Counted from the first letter of the stretch, positions 1 to 7,824 are shown. The stretch: 54,689 nt of DNA from an uncultured Eubacteriales bacterium (GCA_900319695.1 ONPN01000032.1:1-54689); one strand, 5' to 3'. The notes: generated by a model from the letters alone, not told the origin. Numbers and translations are program-made.

Positions 1-1894
1 CTACCGCGACATGCAGGACATGGAGTTCACCGTCGAGAACGGCAAGCTCTACATGCTCCAGTGCCGCAACGGCAAGCGCACCGCGCAGGCCGCGCTGAAG
101 ATCGCCTGCGATCTGGTGGACGAGGGCATGATCGACGAGAAGCAGGCCGTCCTGATGATCGAGCCGCGCAACCTCGACACCCTGCTCCACCCCCAGTTTG
201 ACGCCAAGAGCCTCCAGGCCGCCACGCCCATCGGCAAGGGTCTGGGCGCTTCCCCCGGCGCCGGCGCCGGCAAGATCGTCTTCTCCGCCGAGGACGCCAA
301 GGCCTGGGCCGCGAAGAAGGAAAAGGTCGTTCTGGTCCGTCTCGAGACCAGCCCCGAGGATATCGAGGGCATGGCCGCTGCCCAGGGCATCCTGACCGTG
401 CGCGGCGGCATGACCAGCCACGCGGCCGTCGTTGCCCGCGGCATGGGCAAGTGCTGCGTCTCCGGCTGCGGCGAGATCAAGATGGACGAGGAGAACAAGA
501 AGTTCGAGCTCGCTGGCAAGGTCTACCACGAGGGCGACTGCATCTCCATCGACGGCTCCACCGGCGCGATCTATGACGGCCTCATCCCCACGGTCGACGC
601 CTCCATCGCCGGCGAGTTCGGCCGCATCATGGCCTGGGCCGACAAGTACCGCCGTCTCGAGGTCCGCACCAATGCCGACACCCCGCGCGACGCCGCCAAG
701 GCTGTCGAGCTGGGCGCCCAGGGCATCGGCCTGACCCGTACCGAGCATATGTTCTTTGAGGGCGACCGCATCGCCGCCCTGCGCGAGATGATCTGCTCCG
801 ACACCAAGGAAGAGCGCGTCGCCGCCCTGTCCAAGCTCGAAGTGATGCAGCAGGGCGACTTTGAGGGCATCTACGAGGCCATGCAGGGTATGCCCGTCAC
901 CATCCGCTATCTGGATCCCCCCCTCCACGAGTTCGTGCCCACCGAGGAAGAGGACATCAAGGCCCTCGCCGATACCCAGGGCAAGAGCGTCGACGAGATC
1001 AAGAATATCATCTCCTCCCTGCACGAGTTCAACCCCATGATGGGTCACCGCGGCTGCCGTCTGGCCGTCACCTACCCGGAGATCGCCGAGATGCAGACCG
1101 CCGCCGTCATCAAGGCCGCGCTGGCTGTTCAGGCCCGTCACCCCGAGTGGAAGCTGCGGCCCGAGATCATGATCCCGCTGGTGGGCGAGGTCAAGGAGCT
1201 CAAGTACGTCAAGGACGTGGTTGTGGCTACCGCCGACAAGATCATCAAGGAAGCCGGTTCCGACATGAAGTACCTGGTCGGCACCATGATCGAGATCCCG
1301 CGCGCCGCTCTGACCGCCGATGAGATCGCCACCGAGGCTGAGTTCTTCTCCTTCGGCACCAACGACCTGACCCAGATGACCTTCGGCTTCAGCCGCGACG
1401 ACGCCGGCAAGTTCCTCAAGTCCTACTACGACGCCAAGATCTACGAGAGCGATCCCTTCGCCCGCGTCGACCAGAAGGGCGTCGGCAAGCTCGTGAAGAT
1501 GGCCGCGACCATGGGCCGTGCCACCCGCCCCGACATCCACCTCGGCGTCTGCGGCGAGCATGGCGGCGATCCCTCCTCTGTCGAGTTCTTCCACAAGGTC
1601 GGTCTGGACTATGTGTCCTGCAGTCCCTTCCGCGTTCCCATCGCCCGTCTCGCCGCCGCCCAGGCCGCGATCAAGGACGAGAAGGCCAAGGAGGCCGCGC
1701 TCAAGGCCGCCCAGGCTGAGGCCAACGCCAAGGTCGACGCCGCCAAGGCCGCTCTGAGAGACGCCACCGACAAGCTGACCTCCATCGCCAGCGACGCCAG
1801 CGCCGAGCTGGCCGACATCGCCCAGGCGGGCTTCAAGTCCCTGCTCGCCGGCTGGGAAGAGGCCAAGAAGACCTTCGGCGAGAACCGCAAGTAA
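1..1894 (+). CDS. ppdK: Pyruvate, phosphate dikinase (3' part of gene)
   Basis: The start lies upstream of the window; the frame is open from base 2. The enzyme interconverts pyruvate, ATP and phosphate with PEP, AMP and pyrophosphate. What remains is the end of the ATP-grasp domain, the swivelling phosphohistidine domain (GGMTSHAAV, catalytic His codon at 419-421) and the PEP/pyruvate barrel, with GVCGEHGGD holding the catalytic Cys (codon 1550-1552). The canonical family C-terminus, FRVPIARLAAAQAA, is followed by about 75 extra Ala/Lys/Glu-rich residues (about 1672-1891) that look like a long amphipathic helix; this is not usual for the family. A pyruvate kinase gene lies 36 kb away, so the cell has both enzymes at the PEP-pyruvate node. 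Identity is secure; the tail's role is unknown. Confidence 0.97.
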   Translation, partial: YRDMQDMEFTVENGKLYMLQCRNGKRTAQAALKIACDLVDEGMIDEKQAVLMIEPRNLDTLLHPQFDAKSLQAATPIGKGLGASPGAGAGKIVFSAEDAKAWAAKKEKVVLVRLETSPEDIEGMAAAQGILTVRGGMTSHAAVVARGMGKCCVSGCGEIKMDEENKKFELAGKVYHEGDCISIDGSTGAIYDGLIPTVDASIAGEFGRIMAWADKYRRLEVRTNADTPRDAAKAVELGAQGIGLTRTEHMFFEGDRIAALREMICSDTKEERVAALSKLEVMQQGDFEGIYEAMQGMPVTIRYLDPPLHEFVPTEEEDIKALADTQGKSVDEIKNIISSLHEFNPMMGHRGCRLAVTYPEIAEMQTAAVIKAALAVQARHPEWKLRPEIMIPLVGEVKELKYVKDVVVATADKIIKEAGSDMKYLVGTMIEIPRAALTADEIATEAEFFSFGTNDLTQMTFGFSRDDAGKFLKSYYDAKIYESDPFARVDQKGVGKLVKMAATMGRATRPDIHLGVCGEHGGDPSSVEFFHKVGLDYVSCSPFRVPIARLAAAQAAIKDEKAKEAALKAAQAEANAKVDAAKAALRDATDKLTSIASDASAELADIAQAGFKSLLAGWEEAKKTFGENRK

Positions 1895-1896
1895 GG

Positions 1897-2005
1897 ATTG
1901 TACCCCCCCTGCAAGGGAAGGTGCCCGAAGGGCGGAGGGGTTAACCCCTCGGTCATGGCCTCGCGTGAGATCAGCCATGACAGCTCCCCTTTCAGGGGAG
2001 CCGAG
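1897..2005. repeat. Multi-hairpin intergenic element
   Basis: Just after the ppdK stop comes a run of short hairpins: GCCC/GGGC, GGGGTTAACCCC, then an outer CTCGG/CCGAG stem (1948-1952 with 2001-2005) enclosing two hairpins, TCATGGC/GCCATGA and GCTCCCC/GGGGAGC. The cloverleaf-like plan resembles the elements near 31.3 and 40.2 kb. It probably is a dispersed non-coding repeat; no protein is visible. Confidence 0.5.
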
Positions 2006-2018
2006 TAAACCGTATAGC

Positions 2019-2051
2019 AAAAGCCGCGTCCCGATTCGGGGCGCGGCTTTT
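2019..2051 (+). terminator. Rho-independent terminator after ppdK
   Basis: A 10-bp stem AAAAGCCGCG/CGCGGCTTTT, extended internally by CCCGA/TCGGG and ending in a short T run. The arms GCCGCGTCCC and GGGGCGCGGC recur at 2684 and 5043. Confidence 0.8.
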
Positions 2052-2139
2052 GAATAGCTTGATTCCTCTTGTTTTTTCTTCTGTGTCATCATATAATACT
2101 TACATAGGGGAAAAAGAAGATAGGGGAGGAGGTTTTTCC

Positions 2140-2412
2140 ATGATGTATCCATTCTTAACGCTGAACGATGAGACGGAAATTGTCCATTCTGAGATGAAAC
2201 CGGATGGACAGGTTCGTGTCTACATTGAAAAGCCAGACGAGAACGACGGCTTTCACAACGCCTCCTGCTGGCTCCCCTCCTATCGCTGGGAAAATGTGAG
2301 CGGATTCAACGAAAAAGAGCTTGCCTATTATCAGAGCGTGATCGAATCCACGGCGCATCTGATCCTCCGCTTTGCAAAGGATGGGGGCTTTGAGAATGCC
2401 GCAAGTCTTTAA
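2140..2412 (+). CDS. Hypothetical protein, partner of DUF4160 gene
   Basis: This 90-residue acidic soluble protein has no domain I recognise. I chose the ATG at 2140 because GGGGAGGAGG (2123-2132) sits at the right distance; an upstream ATG at 2050 falls in the ppdK terminator. It begins MMYPFLTLND, has aromatic residues in the middle (CWLPSYRW) and no membrane segment. Its end overlaps the start of the DUF4160 gene by 17 nt, so the two are probably co-translated. Genes next to DUF4160 proteins often behave as toxin-antitoxin-like pairs, so this could be the partner; that is inference from position only. Confidence 0.6.
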   Translation: MMYPFLTLNDETEIVHSEMKPDGQVRVYIEKPDENDGFHNASCWLPSYRWENVSGFNEKELAYYQSVIESTAHLILRFAKDGGFENAASL

Positions 2413-2674
2413 GATCGGCGCATACTGGGTATATTTCTGGGCGGATGAGCAGTCGCCGCTGGAGCCGATCCACGTCCATGTCTGCCTCGGCCGCCCCAGC
2501 AAGAACGCAACAAAAATCTGGATCACCAGGGCGGGCGGCTGTGTGCTGGAAAACAACAGCTCCCAGATCCCGCCGCATGTGCTGAACAACATCATGCAGA
2601 TTATCTCCGCCTGCAGCGAAGAGGTCAAGACCAAGTGGCTGGACTTCTTTGGTGAAATACGGTATTACTGCTGA
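2396..2674 (+). CDS. DUF4160 domain protein
   Basis: This small 92-residue protein begins MPQVFKIGAYWVYFWADE and carries the IHVHVCLGRPS signature of DUF4160, a family found in small accessory gene pairs that are widely suspected of toxin-antitoxin function. The start at 2396 gives the usual MPxVF family N-terminus; the longer reading from 2372 lacks it. It overlaps the gene before it by 17 nt and ends just before a hairpin terminator. The neighbouring RelE/ParE-Phd pair is consistent with a small accessory region. Function is not demonstrated. Confidence 0.75.
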   Translation: MPQVFKIGAYWVYFWADEQSPLEPIHVHVCLGRPSKNATKIWITRAGGCVLENNSSQIPPHVLNNIMQIISACSEEVKTKWLDFFGEIRYYC

Positions 2675-2683
2675 ACGGCAAAG

Positions 2684-2711
2684 AGCCGCGTCCCAATTTT
2701 GGGGCGCGGCT
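2684..2711 (+). terminator. Terminator-like hairpin after DUF4160
   Basis: AGCCGCG/CGCGGCT stem with an inner CCC/GGG extension around AATTTT. The arms are the same as those of the ppdK terminator. It also lies between convergent genes (DUF4160 and the RelE toxin) and could serve both. Confidence 0.65.
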
Positions 2712-2724
2712 GTTGCTATGCCGA

Positions 2725-3057
2725 TCATATTTTAAATATCTCCGACCGAAACAGCGTCGGATAATCCGAGCGCCCGTCAAAGATGTGGTACACAAAAACA
2801 GTGTTTCCAATCGGTTTATAAATCACAATATATTTGTCGACGACCACAAAGCGGTAGCCGAGACTGCGCAGCTCCGCGTCGCGCAGCGGCGGGCCGGACA
2901 GTGGGAAACGGGACAATCGATCCAGCGCATCGAAAATGCCGTCCGTGATCTTCCGCGCGGAGCTGGGCCCGGCGAGGGAACAGTACAGCCGCGCAACGTC
3001 TTCCAGCTCCGCCTGCGCCGGGTCAAGAATCTGAATCCGATAGAGCTTTTCAGACAT
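2725..3057 (-). CDS. RelE/ParE-type toxin
   Basis: A 110-residue protein of the RelE/ParE fold: N-terminal helices (LDPAQAELEDVARLY) followed by the closing beta strands (LGYRFVVVDKYIVIYKP, then VFVYHIFDGRSDY). RelE members cleave ribosome-bound mRNA and ParE members poison gyrase; from sequence alone I cannot choose between them. The ATG at 3057 overlaps the antitoxin stop by 8 nt, the standard coupled arrangement with antitoxin first. Length is normal for the family. The proposed partner is the Phd/YefM protein upstream. Confidence 0.87.
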   Translation of the reverse strand: MSEKLYRIQILDPAQAELEDVARLYCSLAGPSSARKITDGIFDALDRLSRFPLSGPPLRDAELRSLGYRFVVVDKYIVIYKPIGNTVFVYHIFDGRSDYPTLFRSEIFKI

Positions 3058-3310
3058 AGAGCTTCTCCAGCCTGGCGCGGGACTCCTCAAGGCTGACGCC
3101 CTCATGTCCTGCCATGCGCAATCTCTCCGCGGCGGCGAGATTTGCTTTCAGACGAAAAAGCTCCTCCCTGCGTTCAAAGGCTTCAACACTCATAACGACA
3201 ACATCGCCTTCGCCGTTTTTGGTGATATAAATGGGCTCCGCCTCCTTGTGCGCAAGATCAGAGATCGCGCCGTAATCGTTGCGAAGCGTTGTGGAAGATT
3301 TGATCAGCAT
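3050..3310 (-). CDS. Phd/YefM-type antitoxin
   Basis: An 86-residue protein starting MLIKSSTTLRNDYG with the typical Phd/YefM core PIYITKNGEGDVVVMSVEAFE, followed by a charged helical C-terminus that would bind the toxin. The ATG at 3310 is supported by GGGAGG just upstream and by a promoter with an overlapping palindrome; a longer in-frame reading would run through that promoter. The first gene of a two-gene toxin-antitoxin operon, presumably autorepressed through the palindrome at 3324-3336. Confidence 0.88.
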   Translation of the reverse strand: MLIKSSTTLRNDYGAISDLAHKEAEPIYITKNGEGDVVVMSVEAFERREELFRLKANLAAAERLRMAGHEGVSLEESRARLEKLYV

Positions 3311-3323
3311 AGGAACCCTCCCG

Positions 3324-3369
3324 TAGAATAATTCTAATATTATTATACCATGATTCTGCACGAACGCAA
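3324..3369 (-). promoter_or_regulatory. Promoter and operator of the RelE-Phd operon
   Basis: On the minus strand: -35 TTGCGT (3364-3369), 16-bp spacer, -10 TATAAT (3342-3347). Just downstream lies a perfect palindrome TAGAAT-A-ATTCTA (3324-3336) at the expected transcription start, placed where an antitoxin-toxin complex would repress. Confidence 0.7.
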
Positions 3370-3414
3370 CAATCTCTTTTCTGCAAACTTTCCAAAAAGA
3401 TGTGTTGTGACACA

Positions 3415-3443
3415 TTGCCATCAAACAATCGGCGTGTTATAAT
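3415..3443 (+). promoter_or_regulatory. Promoter of the NSS transporter gene
   Basis: -35 TTGCCA (3415-3420), exactly 17 bp, -10 TATAAT (3438-3443), 38 bp before the transporter start codon. Confidence 0.75.
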
Positions 3444-3481
3444 TCAGACAATCATATTAAAAAACTGAAAGGAGCAGCGTT

Positions 3482-5032
3482 ATGGACAACAATCGCAGTT
3501 CGTTCGGGAGCAACTTCGGCTTCCTGATGGCGGCCATCGGATCGGCGGTCGGCCTGGGGAATATCTGGGGCTTCCCGTACAAGATGGGGAAGAGCGGGGG
3601 CTTCACCTTCCTGCTCGTCTACCTGCTGCTGGCGGTCTTCGTCGGCTTCATCATCATGGTCAGCGAGCTTGCCATCGGCAGAAAAACGAGACTCAGCCCC
3701 ATCGACGCCTACCGCGCGGTTTCGCAGAAATACAGGTGGATCGGCTGGCTTGCCGTCGCGGCCCCGTTTCTGGTCATGAGCTTCTACGCCGTGCTGGGCG
3801 GCTACGTTTTACAGTACATGTCCCTGAACCTGGCGGAGCTCAGCTTCGGCCTGAGCAATATCTTCAGCCAGCAGATCACGGGCACGGCCACCTTCGGCGC
3901 GATGCTCACCAACCCCTTCGGCTGCTTCTTCTTCACGCTGCTGTTCATGGTCATCTGCATGGTGATCGTCATGGGCGGCGTCTCGGGTGGTATTGAGCGC
4001 TTCAACAAGGTCGGCATGCCGGCCCTGGCTGTGATGCTGCTGATCGTCATTGTGCGCTCGCTCACGCTTCCCAACGCCGTCGAGGGTCTAAAATTCATGT
4101 TTGTGCCCGGTTACGCGGTCAAGGGCGGCTTTATTGAGGAGATGCCCGGCCTGATTTCCGTGCTCGGCACGGCGGGCGGACAGATGTTCTTCTCCCTGTC
4201 GCTGGCCATGGGCGCGATTTTGACCTACGGCTCCTACCTTGGAAAAGAGGAAAACCTGGTCAGCAACTCGATCACCATTGTCGCGGCCGATACCCTGATC
4301 GCCATTATGGCGGGCATCGCCGTCATCCCCGCGGCGGTGGCCAACGGCATCAACAACGGTGTCCCGGTCAATGAGATTGCCCTCAACGGGCCGAAGCTCC
4401 TGTTCGTCACGCTGCAGGATGTGTTCTCCAACATGGGCAAGGCAGGCCCCCTCTTCGGCGTGATCTTCTATCTGCTCGTCCTGCTGGCCGCCATCTCCTC
4501 CGCCATCTCTCTGATGGAGGCGGTCGGCGCGCACTGGATCGACATGGATCTCAAGGCGGGCAAGGGCGACACCCGCAAGAGGATCACCCTCATTGTCTCC
4601 ATCCTGATCACGGCGGCGGCACTGATTGTGGCTGTGGACGGACTCGGCTCCAACAACATCCACCCGGCGGCGCTGCTGGGAATCACGGGCCCCGTCCCGG
4701 ATGTGATCGCCGACTGGCTCGACTTTATGGACTGCTGGTCCGAGGGTATCGCCATGCCGCTCGGCGCCATGCTGATGGCGCTGATGATCGGCTGGGAGCG
4801 CAGCCCGGAGCTGGTTCTCGAAGAAGTGGGCCACGGGAACCATTCCCCCTTCTTTGCAAAGTTCTACTCGGTCTGCATCCGCTATGTCGCGCCGGTGGTG
4901 ATGGCCTTCGTGCTGGCGGGTCAGATGATCGGCTTCTTCGGCGGCCCGGAGGCGCTGTGGTACGCGGTGGCCTTTGTGAGCCTCGCGGCCTTTGCGGGCT
5001 TTACCCTTGCTGGGCGGAAGAAAGCGGAATAA
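3482..5032 (+). CDS. Sodium-dependent amino-acid transporter (NSS family)
   Basis: A 516-residue polytopic membrane protein of the neurotransmitter:sodium symporter family (LeuT/MhsT type), importing an amino acid with sodium. The N-terminus has the diagnostic GFLMAAIGSAVGLGNIWGFP, the unwound TM1 region that binds sodium and substrate. About 11-12 hydrophobic segments follow. Which amino acid is carried cannot be read safely. The ATG at 3482 is preceded by AAAGGAG and by its own promoter. A 48-residue one-helix protein is encoded 73 nt downstream; in actinobacteria some NSS transporters (MetP) need a small subunit of this kind (MetS), though here a hairpin separates the genes. Confidence 0.95.
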   Translation: MDNNRSSFGSNFGFLMAAIGSAVGLGNIWGFPYKMGKSGGFTFLLVYLLLAVFVGFIIMVSELAIGRKTRLSPIDAYRAVSQKYRWIGWLAVAAPFLVMSFYAVLGGYVLQYMSLNLAELSFGLSNIFSQQITGTATFGAMLTNPFGCFFFTLLFMVICMVIVMGGVSGGIERFNKVGMPALAVMLLIVIVRSLTLPNAVEGLKFMFVPGYAVKGGFIEEMPGLISVLGTAGGQMFFSLSLAMGAILTYGSYLGKEENLVSNSITIVAADTLIAIMAGIAVIPAAVANGINNGVPVNEIALNGPKLLFVTLQDVFSNMGKAGPLFGVIFYLLVLLAAISSAISLMEAVGAHWIDMDLKAGKGDTRKRITLIVSILITAAALIVAVDGLGSNNIHPAALLGITGPVPDVIADWLDFMDCWSEGIAMPLGAMLMALMIGWERSPELVLEEVGHGNHSPFFAKFYSVCIRYVAPVVMAFVLAGQMIGFFGGPEALWYAVAFVSLAAFAGFTLAGRKKAE

Positions 5033-5042
5033 GAATACAGGC

Positions 5043-5068
5043 GCCGCGTCCCGAGCCCGGGGCGCGGC
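5043..5068 (+). terminator. Hairpin after the NSS transporter gene
   Basis: GCCGCGTCCC and GGGGCGCGGC arms, identical to those after ppdK and DUF4160, but with no T run. It may attenuate rather than stop transcription into the small gene that follows. Confidence 0.55.
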
Positions 5069-5105
5069 CCTCTCCTGATTATGAACATAGAAGGAAGTGA
5101 ACGCA

Positions 5106-5252
5106 GTGGAGGGAATTTATCGGCGGCTGGCCCGTTCCGGGGCGCAGGATCTGACGATCGGGATTCTGACGCTGATCTTCGGCGTGACCGTCGGCGTGCT
5201 CAACATCGTCAACGGCGGAAAGCTCCTGCGCCAGCGCAGGGAGCTGAAGTGA
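5106..5252 (+). CDS. Small single-pass membrane protein downstream of NSS transporter
   Basis: A 48-residue protein with GTG start; AAGGAAGTG lies 7 nt upstream. It reads MEGIYRRLARSGAQDLTIG, then a hydrophobic stretch (ILTLIFGVTVGVLNIV), then a basic tail GGKLLRQRRELK. One membrane helix with positive charges on both sides is visible. It sits between the NSS transporter hairpin and a strong bidirectional terminator. Small subunits of NSS transporters (MetS type) have this size and shape, so a role as a transporter partner is a reasonable guess; I see no direct sequence match to MetS. It could also be an unrelated small membrane protein. Confidence 0.6.
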   Translation: MEGIYRRLARSGAQDLTIGILTLIFGVTVGVLNIVNGGKLLRQRRELK

Positions 5253-5260
5253 ATCAAAAG

Positions 5261-5300
5261 ACAACGCCTCTCCCCGGATTCGTTCGGGGAGAGGCGTTGT
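5261..5300. terminator. Strong bidirectional terminator
   Basis: A perfect 16-bp stem ACAACGCCTCTCCCCG with its complement (5285-5300), loop of 8 nt, flanked by A-rich and T-rich sides. It lies between convergent genes (the 48-aa protein and araR). Confidence 0.85.
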
Positions 5301-5307
5301 CGTTTAT

Positions 5308-6372
5308 TCAGCTGCTCTCTTTTTCGTTGAGCATCCAGGGGACGCGCTCAGAGGCACAGGGCTCACCTCGCAGATGGCGGAACAGGAGCTCGGCAGCCAT
5401 GCGGCCCACGTTGTGCTGCGCGTGGGAGAGGGAGGTGATGCGCGGTGTGGACATCTCGCTGAAGGGGCTGTTGTCGAAGCTCACCACGGCGACGTCGCCG
5501 GGGACGGAGAGACCGAGCCGCGTCAGGCAGGAGATCAGCCGCGCCGCGATCTCGTCATTATAACAGACGACAGCGGTGCAGGAGGCGAGAAACTCCGCCG
5601 TCCAGGCCGGGTCAAAGCCCTCATGCAGATACCGCTCCTTCTGCTCGTTGCCGTACCAGTGGATGGTCTTGTCCTCCGGGGGCAGGCCGAGTTCCTGCAT
5701 GGCGTCGAGAAAGCCGACAAAGCGCTCGCGGCCCTGAATATCGTCGTATTTAAAAATCCCGGCGATCTTGCGGTGGCCCTTGTTATACAGATACTCCACC
5801 AGCATGCGCCCGCCTGCGGCGTTGTCGTCCAGGACGGAGAGGGTATCGGGCAGCAGCTCGTAATTGCCGTGCATGAAGACGAGGGGGATGCCCTTCTCCA
5901 TCAGCTTCTGGTAGAGCTTGATATTCGGGTTGGGCAGGCCGGTCTTCGTCCCTTCCACCAGGATGCCGTCAAGCTGATCCATCTCCAGCAGGGTCAGGAG
6001 GATGCGCCGCTCATTGGCAAACTGGTTCTGCGTGGCAAAGAGAAGGGGAGCGCTGTTGTTCTCCGAGCACACCGTCTCAATCTCGCGCAGGATGCTGGGG
6101 AAGATGTAATCGCTGATGTAAGTGGTGACGACCGCGATGGACAGCCGCCGCCGTGGCGTGTTCTCCTTGCGCTCGCGTATATGTGAGCCGCTGCCCTGCC
6201 GACGGTCGATCAGCCGCTCCGTCTCCAGAAGAGAGAGGGCCTGGCGCACGGTCTGGCGGCTCACCTGAAACTGGGCGCAGAGCGCCTGCTCTGTGGGGAG
6301 GGTTTTCTGATACGTCCCGTCCAGAATACCGCCCCGCAGGGTTTCCGCCACCATTTGATACTTTGGATTCAT
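5308..6372 (-). CDS. araR: AraR-type arabinose repressor (GntR/LacI)
   Basis: A 354-residue regulator with an N-terminal GntR winged helix (about residues 1-70; LPTEQALCAQFQVSRQTVRQALSLL is split by the recognition helix) joined to a LacI/periplasmic-binding-type sensor domain (ISDYIFPSILREIE, later VVCYNDEIAARL and GDVAVVSFDNSP). This is the AraR architecture: it represses arabinose genes and is released by L-arabinose. Start chosen at MNPKYQMV (6372) with GGAG upstream; the longer frame to 6516 crosses the promoter. It is divergent from the sugar transporter operons, whose promoters hold ATTTGTA-type boxes, and one such box overlaps its own -35, suggesting autoregulation. Confidence 0.88.
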   Translation of the reverse strand: MNPKYQMVAETLRGGILDGTYQKTLPTEQALCAQFQVSRQTVRQALSLLETERLIDRRQGSGSHIRERKENTPRRRLSIAVVTTYISDYIFPSILREIETVCSENNSAPLLFATQNQFANERRILLTLLEMDQLDGILVEGTKTGLPNPNIKLYQKLMEKGIPLVFMHGNYELLPDTLSVLDDNAAGGRMLVEYLYNKGHRKIAGIFKYDDIQGRERFVGFLDAMQELGLPPEDKTIHWYGNEQKERYLHEGFDPAWTAEFLASCTAVVCYNDEIAARLISCLTRLGLSVPGDVAVVSFDNSPFSEMSTPRITSLSHAQHNVGRMAAELLFRHLRGEPCASERVPWMLNEKESS

Positions 6373-6494
6373 AAGCGGGCTCCTGTCTCCGGCCGACGCC
6401 AAACCGGCCGGGAACTCGTCATGATTTTCCAACAACACATGCGCACCGACAAATTTGCGGGTGCGCGCGAAATGGTCTGTATGATCTGTAAGGA

Positions 6495-6530
6495 AGTATA
6501 CCCGAATTGCGGACAATGTTCAATACAAAT
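6495..6530 (-). promoter_or_regulatory. araR promoter with AraR-like box
   Basis: Minus strand: -35 TTGAAC (6518-6523), 17-bp spacer, -10 TATACT (6495-6500). A box ATTTGTATTGAACATT (6515-6530, minus strand) overlaps the -35. Its first ten bases match the middle boxes of both transporter promoters, so the regulator probably controls itself. The 122 nt between -10 and araR are leader; no gene is seen in 6531-6675. Confidence 0.65.
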
Positions 6531-6675
6531 CTTCCCATCCCGCGTGAGAATTGACGGGCTTCCCGCCCCGTTTCCGTTCAGATTATGCAAAGCAACGAAA
6601 GAATGAACAAGCCTTATAAGCAGGAAAAAGTTCTCAAATTGTGAAGTTTTTAATTATTGAAAAGAGAAAGCCGCA

Positions 6676-6784
6676 ATTTGTACTTAAACGATTAAGGAGC
6701 AAAAAATATTTGTATTGTTGAAGGGGGAGAAAGTGACGCATTGTGCGTACAACTATTGATTTTTTAACCAAAAGGCGCTATCAT
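6676..6784 (+). promoter_or_regulatory. AraR-controlled promoter of ABC transporter 1
   Basis: Three boxes: ATTTGTACTTAAACGA (6676), ATTTGTATTGTTGAAG (6708) and CATTGTGCGTACAACT (6739), starts 32 and 31 bp apart, about three helical turns. The last matches the palindromic B. subtilis AraR operator pattern TTGTnCGTACAA and ends one base before the -35 TTGATT (6756-6761); a 17-bp spacer leads to -10 TATCAT (6779-6784). The layout is repeated almost exactly at 11767-11876. Confidence 0.75.
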
Positions 6785-6846
6785 GTTAATCGAAGGTCCG
6801 AACCAATTCGGAAAAACAAAAAATTTTAAGAAAGAGGTAAAATGCC

Positions 6847-7824
6847 ATGCGTAAAACGATTGCTCTGCTTCTCACGCTCGTGATGGCCTTCGCTCTGGTC
6901 GGCGGCTCCGTCGCCCATGCGGACGATCTCATCAAGGTCGGTATCATCAATCTCGACCCGTCCGAGTCCGGCTACCGCCAGGCCAACGTCAAGAACCTGA
7001 CCGACACCTTCACCAAAGAGAACGGCTACGACGCCACCTTCGTTACCGCTCCCACCGCCGACAAGCAGCTCGAGGCCGCCAAGGGCTTCATCACTGCCGG
7101 CGTGGAGTACATCCTGGTTTCCGCCGCTGAGACCACCGGCTGGGACGACGTCCTTGAAGAGGCCCAGGAGGCTGGCATCAAGGTCTTCCTCTTTGACCGT
7201 ATGATCGACTGCGATCCCAGCCTCTACACGGCCGCTGTCGTCTCCGACATGCGCTCCGAGGGCGAGACCGCTGTCGCCTGGCTCGAGAGCCTGAAGCTCG
7301 ACGAGTACAAGATCCTGCACATCCAGGGCCAGCTGGGCAGCGCCGCTCAGATCGGCCGTTCCGATCCTCTGACCGAGAAGTGCGAAGCCGAGGCCAACTG
7401 GACCATCGTCCGTGAAGGCACCGGCGGCGACAGCTGGGATCCCAACGAGGCCCGTAAGATCGCCGAGGCCGCGATCGACGCCGGCGAAGAGTTCAACATT
7501 GTCTACGCTGAGAACGACGGCATGGCCGACGGCGTTGTGGCTGCTCTCGACGCAAAGGGCATCACCCACGGCACCAAGGGCGACGTCATCGTCATGGGCT
7601 TTGACTGCAACAAGTGGGCGCTTGAGAAGCTGCTCGCGGGCGAGTGGAACTACGATGGTCAGTGCAGCCCCTTCCAGGCCGGCGTCATCGATGAGATGAT
7701 CAAGACCCTGGAGGCCGGCGGCGAGATCGAGGGCCTCAACGAGCTCAACCAGATCATCTCTGTTGAGAAGGGCTTCGACGCCACCACCATCACCCAGGAA
7801 GACATCGACACCTACGGTCTGTAA
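6847..7824 (+). CDS. Sugar ABC transporter substrate-binding protein (YtfQ-like)
   Basis: A 325-residue periplasmic-binding-protein type 1 family member, close in length and layout to YtfQ (galactofuranose) and related pentofuranose binders. A Sec signal peptide ends in SVAHA before DDLIKVGII; there is no lipobox cysteine, which is unusual for a Gram-positive binding protein. The mature part shows typical segments (YILVSAAETTGWDDVLEEA; VYAENDGMADGVVAAL). With the ATPase and two permeases behind it, it forms a CUT2 importer. AraR boxes in its promoter suggest L-arabinose, perhaps the furanose form. A hairpin attenuator follows the gene, which would keep binding protein in excess over membrane parts. 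Confidence 0.9.
   Translation: MRKTIALLLTLVMAFALVGGSVAHADDLIKVGIINLDPSESGYRQANVKNLTDTFTKENGYDATFVTAPTADKQLEAAKGFITAGVEYILVSAAETTGWDDVLEEAQEAGIKVFLFDRMIDCDPSLYTAAVVSDMRSEGETAVAWLESLKLDEYKILHIQGQLGSAAQIGRSDPLTEKCEAEANWTIVREGTGGDSWDPNEARKIAEAAIDAGEEFNIVYAENDGMADGVVAALDAKGITHGTKGDVIVMGFDCNKWALEKLLAGEWNYDGQCSPFQAGVIDEMIKTLEAGGEIEGLNELNQIISVEKGFDATTITQEDIDTYGL

Noticed and set aside
6355-6606. An 83-codon plus-strand frame upstream of araR
   Set aside because: It overlaps the araR leader and promoter and has no ribosome site or domain.
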